Shown here: positions 18,191 through 27,172 of the stretch, piece by piece
Layout of the letters: each line of letters begins with the position of its first letter
Position numbering within the stretch: the stretch's first letter is position 1
From: Aquimarina sp. ERC-38
Lineage (GTDB): Bacteria > Bacteroidota > Bacteroidia > Flavobacteriales > Flavobacteriaceae
DNA length: 64,000 nt
Assembly (NCBI RefSeq): GCF_026222555.1
Contig: NZ_CP098511.1
Span: 3,577,501-3,641,500 of the forward strand
Direction: 5' to 3'
Notes under the pieces: generated by a model
What the model was told of the DNA's origin: nothing
Seen by the model: the letters and a program-made list of their open reading frames with translations, nothing else
The model's database searches: none
Translations under genes and position numbers: made by a program

Positions 18191-19645
18191 TTAGAACTGA
18201 AAGTATATAAATGATCTATCTGCACTATCATCATAGAACACAAATAAACATGCTATAATTATAGTATATAATCCTACTCTTAATATTCTGGATTTAAATT
18301 TAAATGGATCCCGTTCATCTTTTCTTATGACATATTCGTAAACAATGAATGCAAATAACAAATAAAAATATTGTGATAATTCATAGCCTAACGGATGACT
18401 ATAAGATTCGTAGACAAAGTTTGTAAATATTCTATAAATAAATCTAAAAGCGTCTGATATTGTGTTAGATCTAAAAAAGATCCAAGCAATCGTCACAGAA
18501 GAAAATGTAATAAGTATTTGACAAACTTCTTTAAAATTAGGGAAAAACCTATTTTCCGATACTGTAATACCTAAAAATTTTCGATTAGTATTAAATAAAA
18601 AAGAAGGAATATATAATAATGCATGAATAAGACCCCAAACTATAAAAGTCCAATTAGCACCATGCCAAAATCCGCTAACTAAAAATATAATAAAAATATT
18701 GCGAAGAGAAAACCATTTACCCAATTTAGAACCTCCTAATGGTATATATAAATAGTCCTTAAACCATGTAGATAATGAAATATGCCATCTACGCCAAAAT
18801 TCGCCTATATTTCTGGAAAAATAAGGAAATTTAAAATTAGACATTAATTCAATTCCAAATAACTTAGACGTTCCGATAGCAATATCAGAATAACCACTAA
18901 AATCTCCATAAATTTGAAAACTGAATAAAACAACACCTAGAACTAAAGTAACTCCGGAATAGCTTCCGTAATTCGCAAATATATCATCCACTATAGGAGT
19001 TAAAGAATCAGCAATAACTACCTTTTTAAACAATCCCCACAAAATTAATCGTAAACCCTGAACACTTTGTTTATAATCAAAATTTCTCCTATTAGTAATT
19101 TGACCCAATAGACTAGATGCTCTTTCAATAGGTCCAGCCACTAATTGTGGGAAATAAGAAACAAAGGTAGCACAGGCAAGGAAATCTTTAGTAGGTTTAA
19201 CCTTATTATAATAAGCATCTAAAGAATAGGACATTGTTTGAAAAGTATAAAAACTAATTCCAACCGGCAATATAATTCTTAGAGTCCAGTCGCTCTTTAT
19301 CTGGTATCCCAGACTTTGAAATAAATCTAAGAGCGAATCAACAAAGAAATTATAATATTTTAAAAAGCCAAGTAGTGATAAATTAAAAATTATACTAATC
19401 CATAGCCAAAATTTCTTTAATTTAAAATTGTTTATATTTTTCTCAATATTAATGGCAACAAAAAAATCGACAATTGTACTGGCAATTATTAAAGATAGAA
19501 ATCTCCAATCCCATAAAGCATAAAAAAAGTAACTGGCAACTAAAATTAATAAATTCTGCAGACGTAAATTCTTATTAAATACAAACCAGTAAAGAATCCA
19601 AACTGTAGGAAGAAAAAATAAGTATTGCGTAGAATTAAAAAGCAT
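18191..19645 (-). CDS. MBOAT family membrane-bound O-acyltransferase (AlgI-like)
   Basis: 484 residues, about ten to twelve membrane helices. Family blocks: ILPVGISFYTFQTMSYSLDAY, FVSYFPQLVAGPIERA, SGYSDIAIGTSKLFG, FWRRWHISLSTWFKDYLYIPLGGSK and VSGFWHGANWTFIVWG; the last contains the conserved active-site His. It would carry acetyl from cytosolic acetyl-CoA through the inner membrane to the SGNH partner encoded next. The promoter-like element at 19821-19861 is shared with the main polysaccharide operon, suggesting that the same polymer is acetylated. Confidence 0.9.
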   Translation of the reverse strand: MLFNSTQYLFFLPTVWILYWFVFNKNLRLQNLLILVASYFFYALWDWRFLSLIIASTIVDFFVAINIEKNINNFKLKKFWLWISIIFNLSLLGFLKYYNFFVDSLLDLFQSLGYQIKSDWTLRIILPVGISFYTFQTMSYSLDAYYNKVKPTKDFLACATFVSYFPQLVAGPIERASSLLGQITNRRNFDYKQSVQGLRLILWGLFKKVVIADSLTPIVDDIFANYGSYSGVTLVLGVVLFSFQIYGDFSGYSDIAIGTSKLFGIELMSNFKFPYFSRNIGEFWRRWHISLSTWFKDYLYIPLGGSKLGKWFSLRNIFIIFLVSGFWHGANWTFIVWGLIHALLYIPSFLFNTNRKFLGITVSENRFFPNFKEVCQILITFSSVTIAWIFFRSNTISDAFRFIYRIFTNFVYESYSHPLGYELSQYFYLLFAFIVYEYVIRKDERDPFKFKSRILRVGLYTIIIACLFVFYDDSADRSFIYFQF

Positions 19646-19820
19646 TTGTCTTAGAAAATAGAATTACAACTAACAGCATTAAGCGATAAATTATTTAAAT
19701 TAAAAGCTGATTTGACTACAAAAAGCAGCATTGATAGCTTTCTCCGAAAAATTTTAATCCTAATTTAATTTTTAACTACCAAAATACCTGAATTTTATTA
19801 TGAAAATCAATAATTTTTAT

Positions 19821-19861
19821 AATACCGCGCGAAAATAATATTTAGCAAAACAACTGACAAC
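19821..19861 (-). promoter_or_regulatory. Promoter-like element of the MBOAT/SGNH operon
   Basis: On the minus strand: TTG (19860-19858), 20-base spacer, TATTTTCG (19837-19830), then CGCGGTATT. It is nearly the same 41-base block as at 16984-17024. It lies ~175 bases upstream of the MBOAT start, leaving a longer leader than in the other operon. Confidence 0.55.
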
Positions 19862-19917
19862 TATAATTGTAAATAAAAGAAAAAAGTATCCCAGATCAGA
19901 TCAAAAACACCTTATAC

Positions 19918-21924
19918 CTAATATGCCAACAGCTCAGCGATAACTTGTTCCAAACGTTCTTTACCTAAGTATTGCTGTTCTAGGTTTTTTTGAAACGGAA
20001 TCGGAGTATCCAGACTGGCAACTCTTCTTACGGGCGCATCCAGATATTCAAAGCAGTGTTCTGCTACCAGTGCCGCAATTTCGGAAGCCATACCCCCGAA
20101 TAAACTATCCTCTTGTAAAATAAGAAGTTTCCCGGTTTTTTGAACAGATTCAAAAATGGTTTCTGTGTCCAAAGGTTGTAAACATCTGAGGTCAATCAAA
20201 TCTATATGTAGATCCGAAGAAGATTCTAGAAATTCAAGTACCCAATGTACCCCTGCACCATAAGTGACAATGGTCAGGTCGTTTCCCTGTTGCAACACTT
20301 TTGCTTGACCTAACGGAAGGGTGTGATCATCTTCTGTAACCAATCCTTTAACTGTTCGGTATAAAGCCTTGTGTTCAAAAAATAAGACTGGGTTCGGATC
20401 TTCAATAGCGGATAGTAACAAAACTTTTGCATCTTCCGGAAAAGCAGGGTATACCACTTTTAGTCCCGGGACTTTAGTAAACCAGGCTTCATTAGTTTGA
20501 CTGTGGAAGGGTCCGGCTCCTACCCCGCCACCACAAGGCATACGTACTACAACATCAGCGGGTTGACCCCATCGATAATAAGATTTTGCCAGTAAATTCA
20601 CAATTGGGTTAAAACCAGAGGATACAAAGTCAGCAAATTGCATTTCTACTACGCTTTTATGACCTTCAACCGATAATCCGTAGGCCGTCGAGACTATAAT
20701 AGATTCACAAATCGGCGTATTACGAACGCGGTCTTTACCAAATTCAGCGGTAAAACCATCCGTAATCTTAAAAACACCTCCGTACTCTGCAATATCCTGA
20801 CCCATAATAAGTAACCGGTCATATTTTTGCATTGCCTGACGTAAAGCCATCGAAATAGCGTCAATAAATCGAATCTCCTGAGTGCCATAGGTAGTATCTT
20901 GAATGCTATTTTTAGCAACGGAATAAGGTGCAAAAACATCCTCTAATTCAGTTGAAATATCAGGAACCACTTCCGGTTGAGCAATGGTTTGTTCCCAGGC
21001 AATCTGAATTTGCTTACTGATACGTTGACGAATATTGTTTTTATCAACCTCCGTTAGTATACCTTTCTCTCTTAAAAAATGTTCGAATTGTACCACAGGG
21101 TCCTTCCGCTTCCAGAGTGCCAACACCTCCTCCGGAACGTAGGCTGTACCACTTGCTTCCTCGTGACCCCGAATCCGAAAGGTTTTAAATTCGATCAATA
21201 CCGGTTGCGGGTTTTCTCGCATGGTAGTCACAATCTCAGACAACTGTTGATAAATTTCAACAATATTGTTACCATCCAGTACAAAAGATTTCATTCCATA
21301 TCCCTTGCCTCGATCTGCCAGATGTTCACAAGCATATTGTTCAGACGTTGGAGTAGATAGTCCGTATCCATTATTTTCTATACAAAACAACACCGGGAGT
21401 TGCCAGACAGATGCTAAATTTAAAGCCTCATGAAAATCTCCTTCGCTGGTGCCACCGTCACCAGTAAACACTGCAGTGACCGAGTTTTTACTTTCCATTT
21501 TATCCGCAAGTGCAATACCACAGGCTACTCCCAGTTGAGGCCCCAGATGCGAAATCATCCCGACAATTTTATGTTCCTGAGAGCCAAAGTGAAAAGAACG
21601 GTCCCGCCCTTTTGTAAAACCCTCTGGTTTTCCCTGCCATTGACTAAATAAATGATAAAGAGGTACTTTTCGGGTAGTAAAAACTCCCAGATTTCGATGC
21701 ATAGGCAGAATATACTCCTCATTGTTTAAAACAGAAGCAACCCCTACAGAAATAGCTTCCTGACCGATACCACTAAACCATTTTGAAATTTTACCCTGTC
21801 GTAATAAAACCAGCATTTTTTCTTCGATCATCCTGGATTTAAGCATCTCTTCGTATAATTTTAGAAGTAATGTAGCCTCCGGTAATGAACTATCTTTAAA
21901 ATTTACGGTTTCAGGAAAATGCAT
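19918..21924 (-). CDS. Branched-chain/2-oxoacid dehydrogenase E1, fused alpha and beta subunits
   Basis: Thiamine-diphosphate E1 component that decarboxylates a 2-oxoacid and passes the acyl group to an E2 lipoyl domain. The alpha half carries GDGGTSEGDFHEALNLASVW and IENNGYG (ThDP/Mg site) at about residues 155-190. The beta half from ~350 has MGQDIAEYGGVFKITDGF, ESIIVSTAYGLSVEG and VRMPCGGGVGAGPFHSQ. Fused alpha/beta E1 proteins of this length are common in Bacteroidota and often named 2-oxoisovalerate dehydrogenase. The frame is open to 22002, but the start is placed at the ATG at 21924 (MHFPETVNFKD): the extra 26 residues are hydrophobic and unrelated to the family. Monocistronic; the E2/E3 genes are not in the window. 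Confidence 0.9.
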   Translation of the reverse strand: MHFPETVNFKDSSLPEATLLLKLYEEMLKSRMIEEKMLVLLRQGKISKWFSGIGQEAISVGVASVLNNEEYILPMHRNLGVFTTRKVPLYHLFSQWQGKPEGFTKGRDRSFHFGSQEHKIVGMISHLGPQLGVACGIALADKMESKNSVTAVFTGDGGTSEGDFHEALNLASVWQLPVLFCIENNGYGLSTPTSEQYACEHLADRGKGYGMKSFVLDGNNIVEIYQQLSEIVTTMRENPQPVLIEFKTFRIRGHEEASGTAYVPEEVLALWKRKDPVVQFEHFLREKGILTEVDKNNIRQRISKQIQIAWEQTIAQPEVVPDISTELEDVFAPYSVAKNSIQDTTYGTQEIRFIDAISMALRQAMQKYDRLLIMGQDIAEYGGVFKITDGFTAEFGKDRVRNTPICESIIVSTAYGLSVEGHKSVVEMQFADFVSSGFNPIVNLLAKSYYRWGQPADVVVRMPCGGGVGAGPFHSQTNEAWFTKVPGLKVVYPAFPEDAKVLLLSAIEDPNPVLFFEHKALYRTVKGLVTEDDHTLPLGQAKVLQQGNDLTIVTYGAGVHWVLEFLESSSDLHIDLIDLRCLQPLDTETIFESVQKTGKLLILQEDSLFGGMASEIAALVAEHCFEYLDAPVRRVASLDTPIPFQKNLEQQYLGKERLEQVIAELLAY

Positions 21925-22072
21925 AATAAAGGGTGTTGGAATAAGCTTATTAAACAAACTAAAATAATAAGAAGTATCATAAGATAAGAAATAAACTATC
22001 AATTTTTAATCAACCTTACCTGTTATCCCTAGAACTATCTTGTTTTAAATATCCTTAACGTCCTGTTAATAT

Positions 22073-22126
22073 AACGAGGGCAACTAAGGAAATCAGTACA
22101 TTTATCAATAATTTTAAACGAGGGCA
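22073..22126. repeat. Pair of 10-base direct repeats in a divergent promoter region
   Basis: AACGAGGGCA occurs at 22073-22082 and again at 22117-22126, 44 bases apart start to start (about four helical turns). They lie between the divergent E1 and 2OG-oxygenase genes. They could be paired regulator sites; chance is not excluded. Confidence 0.3.
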
Positions 22127-22165
22127 CGTTTTAAATTAACACCCGTAAAATAAGTATTTTCTAAC

Positions 22166-23116
22166 ATGAAAAATATACCTAGTGTAGACCTGGCTGATTT
22201 CATATCAGACGATCACAGTCGCAAATTGCAATTTGTAGCCTCTATAGGAAGGGCCTATGAAGATATAGGTTTTGTCAGCCTTAAAAATCATTTTTTGAGC
22301 GAAGAATTAGTAACGGAATTATATAAAGAAGTAACGTCCTTTTTTGCACTTCCGCTAGAAATAAAGAAAAAATATGAAATTGAAGAACTACATGGACAAA
22401 GAGGATATATTTCTTTTGGAAAAGAACATGCAAAAGGTAAAAAAGAAGGGGATTTAAAAGAGTTTTGGCATTTTGGTCAGGAAGCTTCCGGAGATGCTAA
22501 CCTTCCCGAAGAATATCCGTCAAACGTGCAGGTAGAAGAATTAATGGATTTTAACCATACGGGCATGGAAGCTTATCGTATGCTTGAAAAAACCGGAATG
22601 TTTGTACTAAGAGCATTGGCACTTCACATCGGTTTAGAAGAAACTTATTTTGATTATTGGATTAGTAATGGAAACAGTATCTTACGCCCGATTCACTACC
22701 CTCCTATTACTGAAGAGCCTAAAGGAGCAGTTCGTGCCGGAGCGCATGGAGATATTAACCTGATTACTTTATTAATGGGAGCCTCTGCCGGAGGCTTACA
22801 AGTACAAAACCGCGAGGGGCAATGGATGGATGCTATTCCTAATGAAAATGAATTGGTAATTAATGTAGGAGATATGTTAGAACGATTAACTAACGGTAAA
22901 TTGAAATCCACTATTCACCGTGTGGTCAATCCGCCCAAATCAGAATGGGATCAACCTCGATATAGCATTCCCTTTTTTATGCACCCTCGTAGTGATATGA
23001 AATTGAATTGCCTGGAAAAATGTATTACAGAAGAGCATCCTAGAAAATACGAAGATATAACTGCCGGAGAATTTTTAAAACAACGCTTACTGGAAATAGG
23101 ACTGATAAAAAAATAA
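22166..23116 (+). CDS. 2-oxoglutarate/Fe(II)-dependent dioxygenase, isopenicillin N synthase family
   Basis: 316 residues, cytoplasmic. The N-terminal DIOX_N region is PSVDLADFISDDHSRKLQFVASIGRAYEDIGFVSL. The Fe(II) site is His and Asp of RAGAHGDINLITLL (~residues 190-203) and the distal His of KSTIHRVVNP. The 2OG-binding Arg and Ser are in RYSIPFF. This places it in the double-stranded beta-helix oxygenase family with plant 2-ODDs and IPNS. The substrate is unknown. It is followed 18 bases later by a SUI1-family gene, and four plus-strand genes in a row may be cotranscribed. Confidence 0.88.
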   Translation: MKNIPSVDLADFISDDHSRKLQFVASIGRAYEDIGFVSLKNHFLSEELVTELYKEVTSFFALPLEIKKKYEIEELHGQRGYISFGKEHAKGKKEGDLKEFWHFGQEASGDANLPEEYPSNVQVEELMDFNHTGMEAYRMLEKTGMFVLRALALHIGLEETYFDYWISNGNSILRPIHYPPITEEPKGAVRAGAHGDINLITLLMGASAGGLQVQNREGQWMDAIPNENELVINVGDMLERLTNGKLKSTIHRVVNPPKSEWDQPRYSIPFFMHPRSDMKLNCLEKCITEEHPRKYEDITAGEFLKQRLLEIGLIKK

Positions 23117-23134
23117 TTTTTTTTATATTCATAT

Positions 23135-23464
23135 ATGGATTTAAAAGACCAATTAAAAAACCTGTTTCCGGAGCATAAAGAAGAAGAAGTAACCGAACAT
23201 ATACCGGAAAAAGAACAGGTATGGATACAAGATGCTGCCCTACTCTGTAAATATGAAAAAAAAAAAGGAAAACCAATCACTATTATTGATGGGTATAACG
23301 GAGCTACAGATGACTTTAAAAAGTTGGCCAAACAACTTAAGAAATCCTTAAATACCGGGGGTAGTTTTAAAGACGAAAAAATTATCATACAGGGTGATTA
23401 CCGAGATCAGATTATGCAAATGCTGAAAAATAAAGGATTTAGTGTAAAAAGAGTGGGAGGATAA
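23135..23464 (+). CDS. SUI1/eIF1-family translation factor (YciH-like)
   Basis: 109 residues. The C-terminal ~80 residues form the SUI1 fold: KGKPITIIDGYNGATDDFKKLAKQLKKSLNTGGSFKDEK is the basic surface strand-helix, then IIIQGDYRDQIMQMLKNKGFSVKRVGG. Bacterial members (YciH) can influence start-codon fidelity on the 30S subunit, but the physiological role is not settled. The acidic N-terminal 30 residues are not conserved in the family. It is closely linked to its neighbours. Confidence 0.85.
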   Translation: MDLKDQLKNLFPEHKEEEVTEHIPEKEQVWIQDAALLCKYEKKKGKPITIIDGYNGATDDFKKLAKQLKKSLNTGGSFKDEKIIIQGDYRDQIMQMLKNKGFSVKRVGG

Positions 23465-23486
23465 ATAGGTATTAGTTAAAAGATTA

Positions 23487-24425
23487 TTGTTGAAATCAAG
23501 AGCACTACATATAGTTAATGGAGATCACCTCATGCAACGTGTCCATGGTTTTGGCTGGGGTGCAGAATTTGTGGTTTGGCGAGAAATGTTTTGTGAAGGA
23601 CCATCTGATATTAAAATTGATTCGGAATCTGCTATTAAAAAAAGAATTTCCTTTCTTCAAAAATATTATAGGATTACAGCCGAAGATTATGAAAAGAAGT
23701 TTATTACCCAACTTCGTAAATTAAGTAACATCAAGTCTTATGATGATATTGTGCTTTGGTTTGATAGCGACTTATTTTGTCAGATTAATATGGTAGCGGC
23801 AATAAGCCTGATTTTACGTAAAATGAAAAAAACCAGTAAGGTTTATCTGGTTGGTAACTATCGTGAGAATAATAAAAATGAATTAAAACCCTTATCATTA
23901 CTTAGCGATCCTGAAATATTAACTTACTATAATAAGAAAAGTACTTTGGATATGAACGATTTGGAGTTCGCTTCTCATATTTGGACATTGTACTGTGAAT
24001 CTAATCCAACTAAAATTATCGGGCAAATTAAAAAACAATCTAACTTTCAATACCTTGCAATATGCCTTCGGGCGCATTTACAGCGCTTTCCTAATATGTT
24101 AACTGGCTTGAATACCCTGGAGCATAATATTTTGAGAATGGTAGATCAATATGATATACAGAATATGCGGCAACTATTGGGATATGCCTTAGAATATCAG
24201 GGGTATTACGGGTACGGAGATATACAAATGAAACGTGTGCTTGCCCGTTTATTCCAGTTTTTCGATCAAAGAAAAGATAGGCTTTACTTATCAGAAAGAG
24301 GAAAACTGGCACTGGAACAAAAGAAGAACTTTTACAATACGCAAAAATTAGATTGGTACTACGGTGGCGTTAAAAAGTATGACTATCTGTATAACAATGA
24401 TACGCATCACTTGCTAAAATTATAA
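23487..24425 (+). CDS. DUF1835 domain-containing protein
   Basis: 312 residues. The first ~120 residues are the DUF1835 domain: ALHIVNGDHLMQRVHGFGWGAEFVVWREMFCEGP and DDIVLWFDSDLFCQIN. The rest is helical with LPLS-like C-terminal segments seen in the family. Function unknown. The reading frame has no ATG before the domain; a TTG at 23487 or 23490 must serve as start since the conserved HIVNGD begins within eight residues. Its stop is one base before the next ATG, suggesting coupling with the nucleoside phosphorylase. Confidence 0.78.
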   Translation: MLKSRALHIVNGDHLMQRVHGFGWGAEFVVWREMFCEGPSDIKIDSESAIKKRISFLQKYYRITAEDYEKKFITQLRKLSNIKSYDDIVLWFDSDLFCQINMVAAISLILRKMKKTSKVYLVGNYRENNKNELKPLSLLSDPEILTYYNKKSTLDMNDLEFASHIWTLYCESNPTKIIGQIKKQSNFQYLAICLRAHLQRFPNMLTGLNTLEHNILRMVDQYDIQNMRQLLGYALEYQGYYGYGDIQMKRVLARLFQFFDQRKDRLYLSERGKLALEQKKNFYNTQKLDWYYGGVKKYDYLYNNDTHHLLKL

Positions 24426-24426
24426 T

Positions 24427-25299
24427 ATGCATTTTCCGGAATCCGAATTGATTCTTAATAAAGACGGTTCTGTCTACCATCTTAACTTACATCCTAATCA
24501 AATTAGTGATACCATCATCACCGTAGGAGATCCTGATCGGGTTCCGCAGATTACCAAGTACTTTGATAAAATATATGATCAGGTACAAAAACGGGAGTTT
24601 CATACCACCACAGGAGCTTATAATAATAAACGAATAACAGTTATATCAACGGGAATAGGTACAGATAATATTGATATTGTCCTTAACGAACTGGATGCTT
24701 TGGTAAATATCGATATAAAGACCAGGAAGTTAAAAGAAAAACAAACCTCTTTAAATCTTATTAGAATTGGAACTTCCGGAGCCATTCAACCCGACATTAA
24801 AGTTAATTCCTTCCTTCTTACTGAAACTGCGATTGGATTAGATGCATTGTTACCATTTTATAAGGAAAGTACCATTGAGGATGCTTCCCTATTTCAATCC
24901 TTGCAAAACCATTTTATAAAGAATCAGTTTACCATTCCTTTCTATATGTCAGAAGCAAACAAGGCTTTAGTTATGCGTTTTGAGGATTCACAATTAATAA
25001 AAGGTGTTACTCTAACTAATCCGGGATTCTATGCGCCTCAGGGCAGGGCTTTAAGGCTTCCATTACGTTTTCCTAATTTTAATCAGATGATTCGGGATTT
25101 TACTTTTAAAAGTCAAAAAATAACCAATCTGGAAATGGAAACCGCTGGTATCTACGGACTGGCAAACTTATTAGGGCATAGAGCAATTTCCCTAAATGCA
25201 ATTTTGGCTAATCGTGCAACCCATACCTTCAGTAAACACCCTGACAAAACAATAGAAGCTTTAATTGTATTCGCCTTAGAAAAGATAAGTAACCTCTAA
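24427..25299 (+). CDS. Nucleoside phosphorylase (uridine phosphorylase-like)
   Basis: 290 residues of the PNP/UDP family. Signature blocks: TIITVGDPDRVPQITKYFDK (phosphate site, GDP-x-R), STGIGTDNIDIVLNELDAL, LIRIGTSGAIQPDI and NLEMETAGIYGLANLLGHRA (nucleoside and ribose binding, with the Met-Glu-Thr trio). It would phosphorolyse a nucleoside to base plus ribose-1-phosphate in salvage. Uridine specificity is inferred from the overall match, not proven. Last gene of the plus-strand run; a MITE-like repeat follows. Confidence 0.87.
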   Translation: MHFPESELILNKDGSVYHLNLHPNQISDTIITVGDPDRVPQITKYFDKIYDQVQKREFHTTTGAYNNKRITVISTGIGTDNIDIVLNELDALVNIDIKTRKLKEKQTSLNLIRIGTSGAIQPDIKVNSFLLTETAIGLDALLPFYKESTIEDASLFQSLQNHFIKNQFTIPFYMSEANKALVMRFEDSQLIKGVTLTNPGFYAPQGRALRLPLRFPNFNQMIRDFTFKSQKITNLEMETAGIYGLANLLGHRAISLNAILANRATHTFSKHPDKTIEALIVFALEKISNL

Positions 25300-25327
25300 A
25301 AGGTAATTAGTGATATGATATATTTTT

Positions 25328-25553
25328 ATCATTAGTGTCCGGTTAAAATATATTATAGTTGATAAAACATAGTAAAATAAAGTGATTCCAAGCTTTAAAG
25401 TATTTAGAGGATGCTTTTCTATTTTTCAAAAGTAATTTGCTTTTTTAGACATCGATAATTTTATACTATTGATTTTCAATATTATAATAATTTGTCTTGA
25501 GTCTTGATTCTAGAAGCGACAGCGATCTTGAATCTTTACCGAACACTAATGAT
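25328..25553. mobile_element. MITE-like element with 16-bp terminal inverted repeats (copy A)
   Basis: 226 bases without coding capacity. The left end ATCATTAGTGTCCGGT (25328-25343) is the reverse complement of the right end ACCGAACACTAATGAT (25538-25553) at 15 of 16 positions. A second, diverged copy lies at 32352-32780. It fills the gap between two convergent genes. The ends suggest mobilisation by an IS-type transposase encoded elsewhere; I see no clear target duplication. Confidence 0.72.
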
Positions 25554-25600
25554 TTTACGCAACCTAAATCCACTATAACACTCTCAAATGGTCGTCATAC

Positions 25601-26158
25601 TTATAATCTGTAACCAATAGAAAGCTGGATATTAGTAAGGTTTCCTTTAAATTCCCTTTGAATTCCTTCCTGCTCATATAAATTATTGATTCCGTATTCA
25701 TAACGGGCATCAATATAAAAATTATCGGTAATATTGAAACCAAGTCCACCTACCGCCGCAAAATTTATCGTATTGAAATTCGCTTCGCGTAAACCATTAT
25801 CTTCCCATTCCCAGATTTTTAATCCGGCTTGTGGACCTAACTGAAGGTTGATTACCTGATTAAAATTATATTTAAAGATAACCGGAAGTTGTATATAATT
25901 TACTCTTAAATCTTCCGCTTTATTTCCTTGACTGGAGAATTGTAACTCCGGTTGGATACTAATATGATTCGTTACATAATATTCTGCAAAAAACCCTACG
26001 GCAACTCCAATTCTCGCATCTTCTGCATCTTCTTCAATATCATCGGAACTTATAGAACTTAAATTAGCACCTACACGTATTCCATAACGAGAATCTTGCG
26101 CATTTGCTACAAATAAAGATAAAAAGACAATTAAAACGAAAAGTAATAGTTTGTTCAT
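25601..26158 (-). CDS. Outer-membrane beta-barrel protein (PorT-like fold)
   Basis: 185 residues. Residues 1-20 (MNKLLLFVLIVFLSLFVANA) are a signal peptide followed by QDSRYGIRVGANLSSISSDD. The rest alternates short amphipathic strands with turns (VGFFAEYYVTNHISIQPELQFSS, YIQLPVIFKYNF, NLQLGPQAGLKIWEW, VGGLGFNITDNFYIDARYEYGINNL) and ends in LSIGYRL with a terminal aromatic/hydrophobic strand. This is the eight-strand outer-membrane barrel common in Bacteroidota. No specific role can be assigned. A separate promoter is likely at 26210-26239. Confidence 0.82.
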   Translation of the reverse strand: MNKLLLFVLIVFLSLFVANAQDSRYGIRVGANLSSISSDDIEEDAEDARIGVAVGFFAEYYVTNHISIQPELQFSSQGNKAEDLRVNYIQLPVIFKYNFNQVINLQLGPQAGLKIWEWEDNGLREANFNTINFAAVGGLGFNITDNFYIDARYEYGINNLYEQEGIQREFKGNLTNIQLSIGYRL

Positions 26159-26209
26159 AATGTATTATTTATGGTCGGAAAATTATTGTAAAAATAGAAT
26201 TTTATTTAA

Positions 26210-26239
26210 CAAATATAAATCATACCATGTTATCCCCAG
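26210..26239 (-). promoter_or_regulatory. Bacteroidota-type promoter of the outer-membrane barrel gene
   Basis: Minus strand: CTG (26239-26237, one off TTG), 19-base spacer, TATATTTG (26217-26210), a perfect TAnnTTTG box. It lies 52 bases upstream of the start codon. Confidence 0.5.
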
Positions 26240-26272
26240 TAATTAATTTTCTTATTTATCCCTTTTTTCAAC

Positions 26273-27172
26273 TTAGGAAACTCTATTGCGCTCGTTGTAA
26301 AGTGATTTGATAATACCATCAGTCAGTCCTATTTTCGGGACATAAATCTGTCTTGCTTTACTCCACTTCATGGCTGATAAATAAATTTTTGTTGCAGGGA
26401 TAATCACATCCGCCCTGTCCTGATTTAAGTTAAGTTCCCAGATACGCTCTTCATAAGTCAGTGAATTGAGTAGTTGGTAATATGAACTCAAGTATAAATA
26501 TGATAGTGGTTTTCCAATACTTTTTCCGCTATTTTTAAAAATATTATTTATGTTTCCCCCGGATCCGATCAGGGAAATACGTTGATAGGGCTTTGTATTC
26601 TCCTTAATCCAATCTTCCGCATCTTTCCAGACTGTTTCATCTACAACATTATTCAACAAACGTACGGTTCCCAGTTTAAAAGAACGAGAGGTAATCGTTC
26701 GGCCATTATGGTATAAGGTAAACTCCGTACTTCCCCCTCCCACATCTACATAAAGGTAGGTCGCATCCGTATTAATTAGTTCATTCAAATCCGTCATGGC
26801 GATAATGGCAGCTTCATCTTTCCCGTCGATAATATGGATTTGCACACCCGTTTCTACTGCAATTTTAGCTACTAATTCCTGACCGTTTTCCGCCTCACGC
26901 ATCGCCGAAGTAGCACAAGCTTTATAAGCAACTACCGAATGGTTTTTCATCAATAACTGATACGCTTGCATGGTTTCTATCATACGATCCACATTGCGTT
27001 GCGATATTACTTTTGTTAAAAAAACATCAGCTCCTAATCGAATCGGGACTCGTATCAGGCTGGTTTTTTTAAAACGGGTGGTTTTACCTTCCTCCTGGTG
27101 AACACTACTTATTAATAATCTTACGGCGTTAGAACCTATATCAATGGCTGCAAATTTTTCTATTACTAACAT
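26273..27172 (-). CDS. Ppx/GppA family exopolyphosphatase
   Basis: 299 residues, actin-like ASKHA fold. KFAAIDIGSNAVRLLI is the phosphate-1 loop, YLYVDVGGGSTEFTLYHNG the second, and LIGSGGNINNIF the third. Only the catalytic two-domain core is present; the C-terminal HD-like domains of E. coli Ppx are missing, so it is the short form. It probably hydrolyses polyphosphate or pppGpp in the cytoplasm. It abuts ppk1 directly (stop of ppk1 next to this start), so synthesis and breakdown of polyphosphate are encoded together. Confidence 0.9.
   Translation of the reverse strand: MLVIEKFAAIDIGSNAVRLLISSVHQEEGKTTRFKKTSLIRVPIRLGADVFLTKVISQRNVDRMIETMQAYQLLMKNHSVVAYKACATSAMREAENGQELVAKIAVETGVQIHIIDGKDEAAIIAMTDLNELINTDATYLYVDVGGGSTEFTLYHNGRTITSRSFKLGTVRLLNNVVDETVWKDAEDWIKENTKPYQRISLIGSGGNINNIFKNSGKSIGKPLSYLYLSSYYQLLNSLTYEERIWELNLNQDRADVIIPATKIYLSAMKWSKARQIYVPKIGLTDGIIKSLYNERNRVS

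Noticed and set aside
21925..22002. N-terminal extension of the fused E1 dehydrogenase frame (26 extra residues from an upstream ATG)
   Set aside because: The extension is hydrophobic, AT-rich and unlike the family, whose members start near the later Met; the start was placed at 21924.
22951..23388. Long minus-strand ORFs opposite the 2OG-oxygenase and SUI1 genes
   Set aside because: They cover two well-recognised genes on the other strand and have serine/phenylalanine-rich composition typical of antisense frames.
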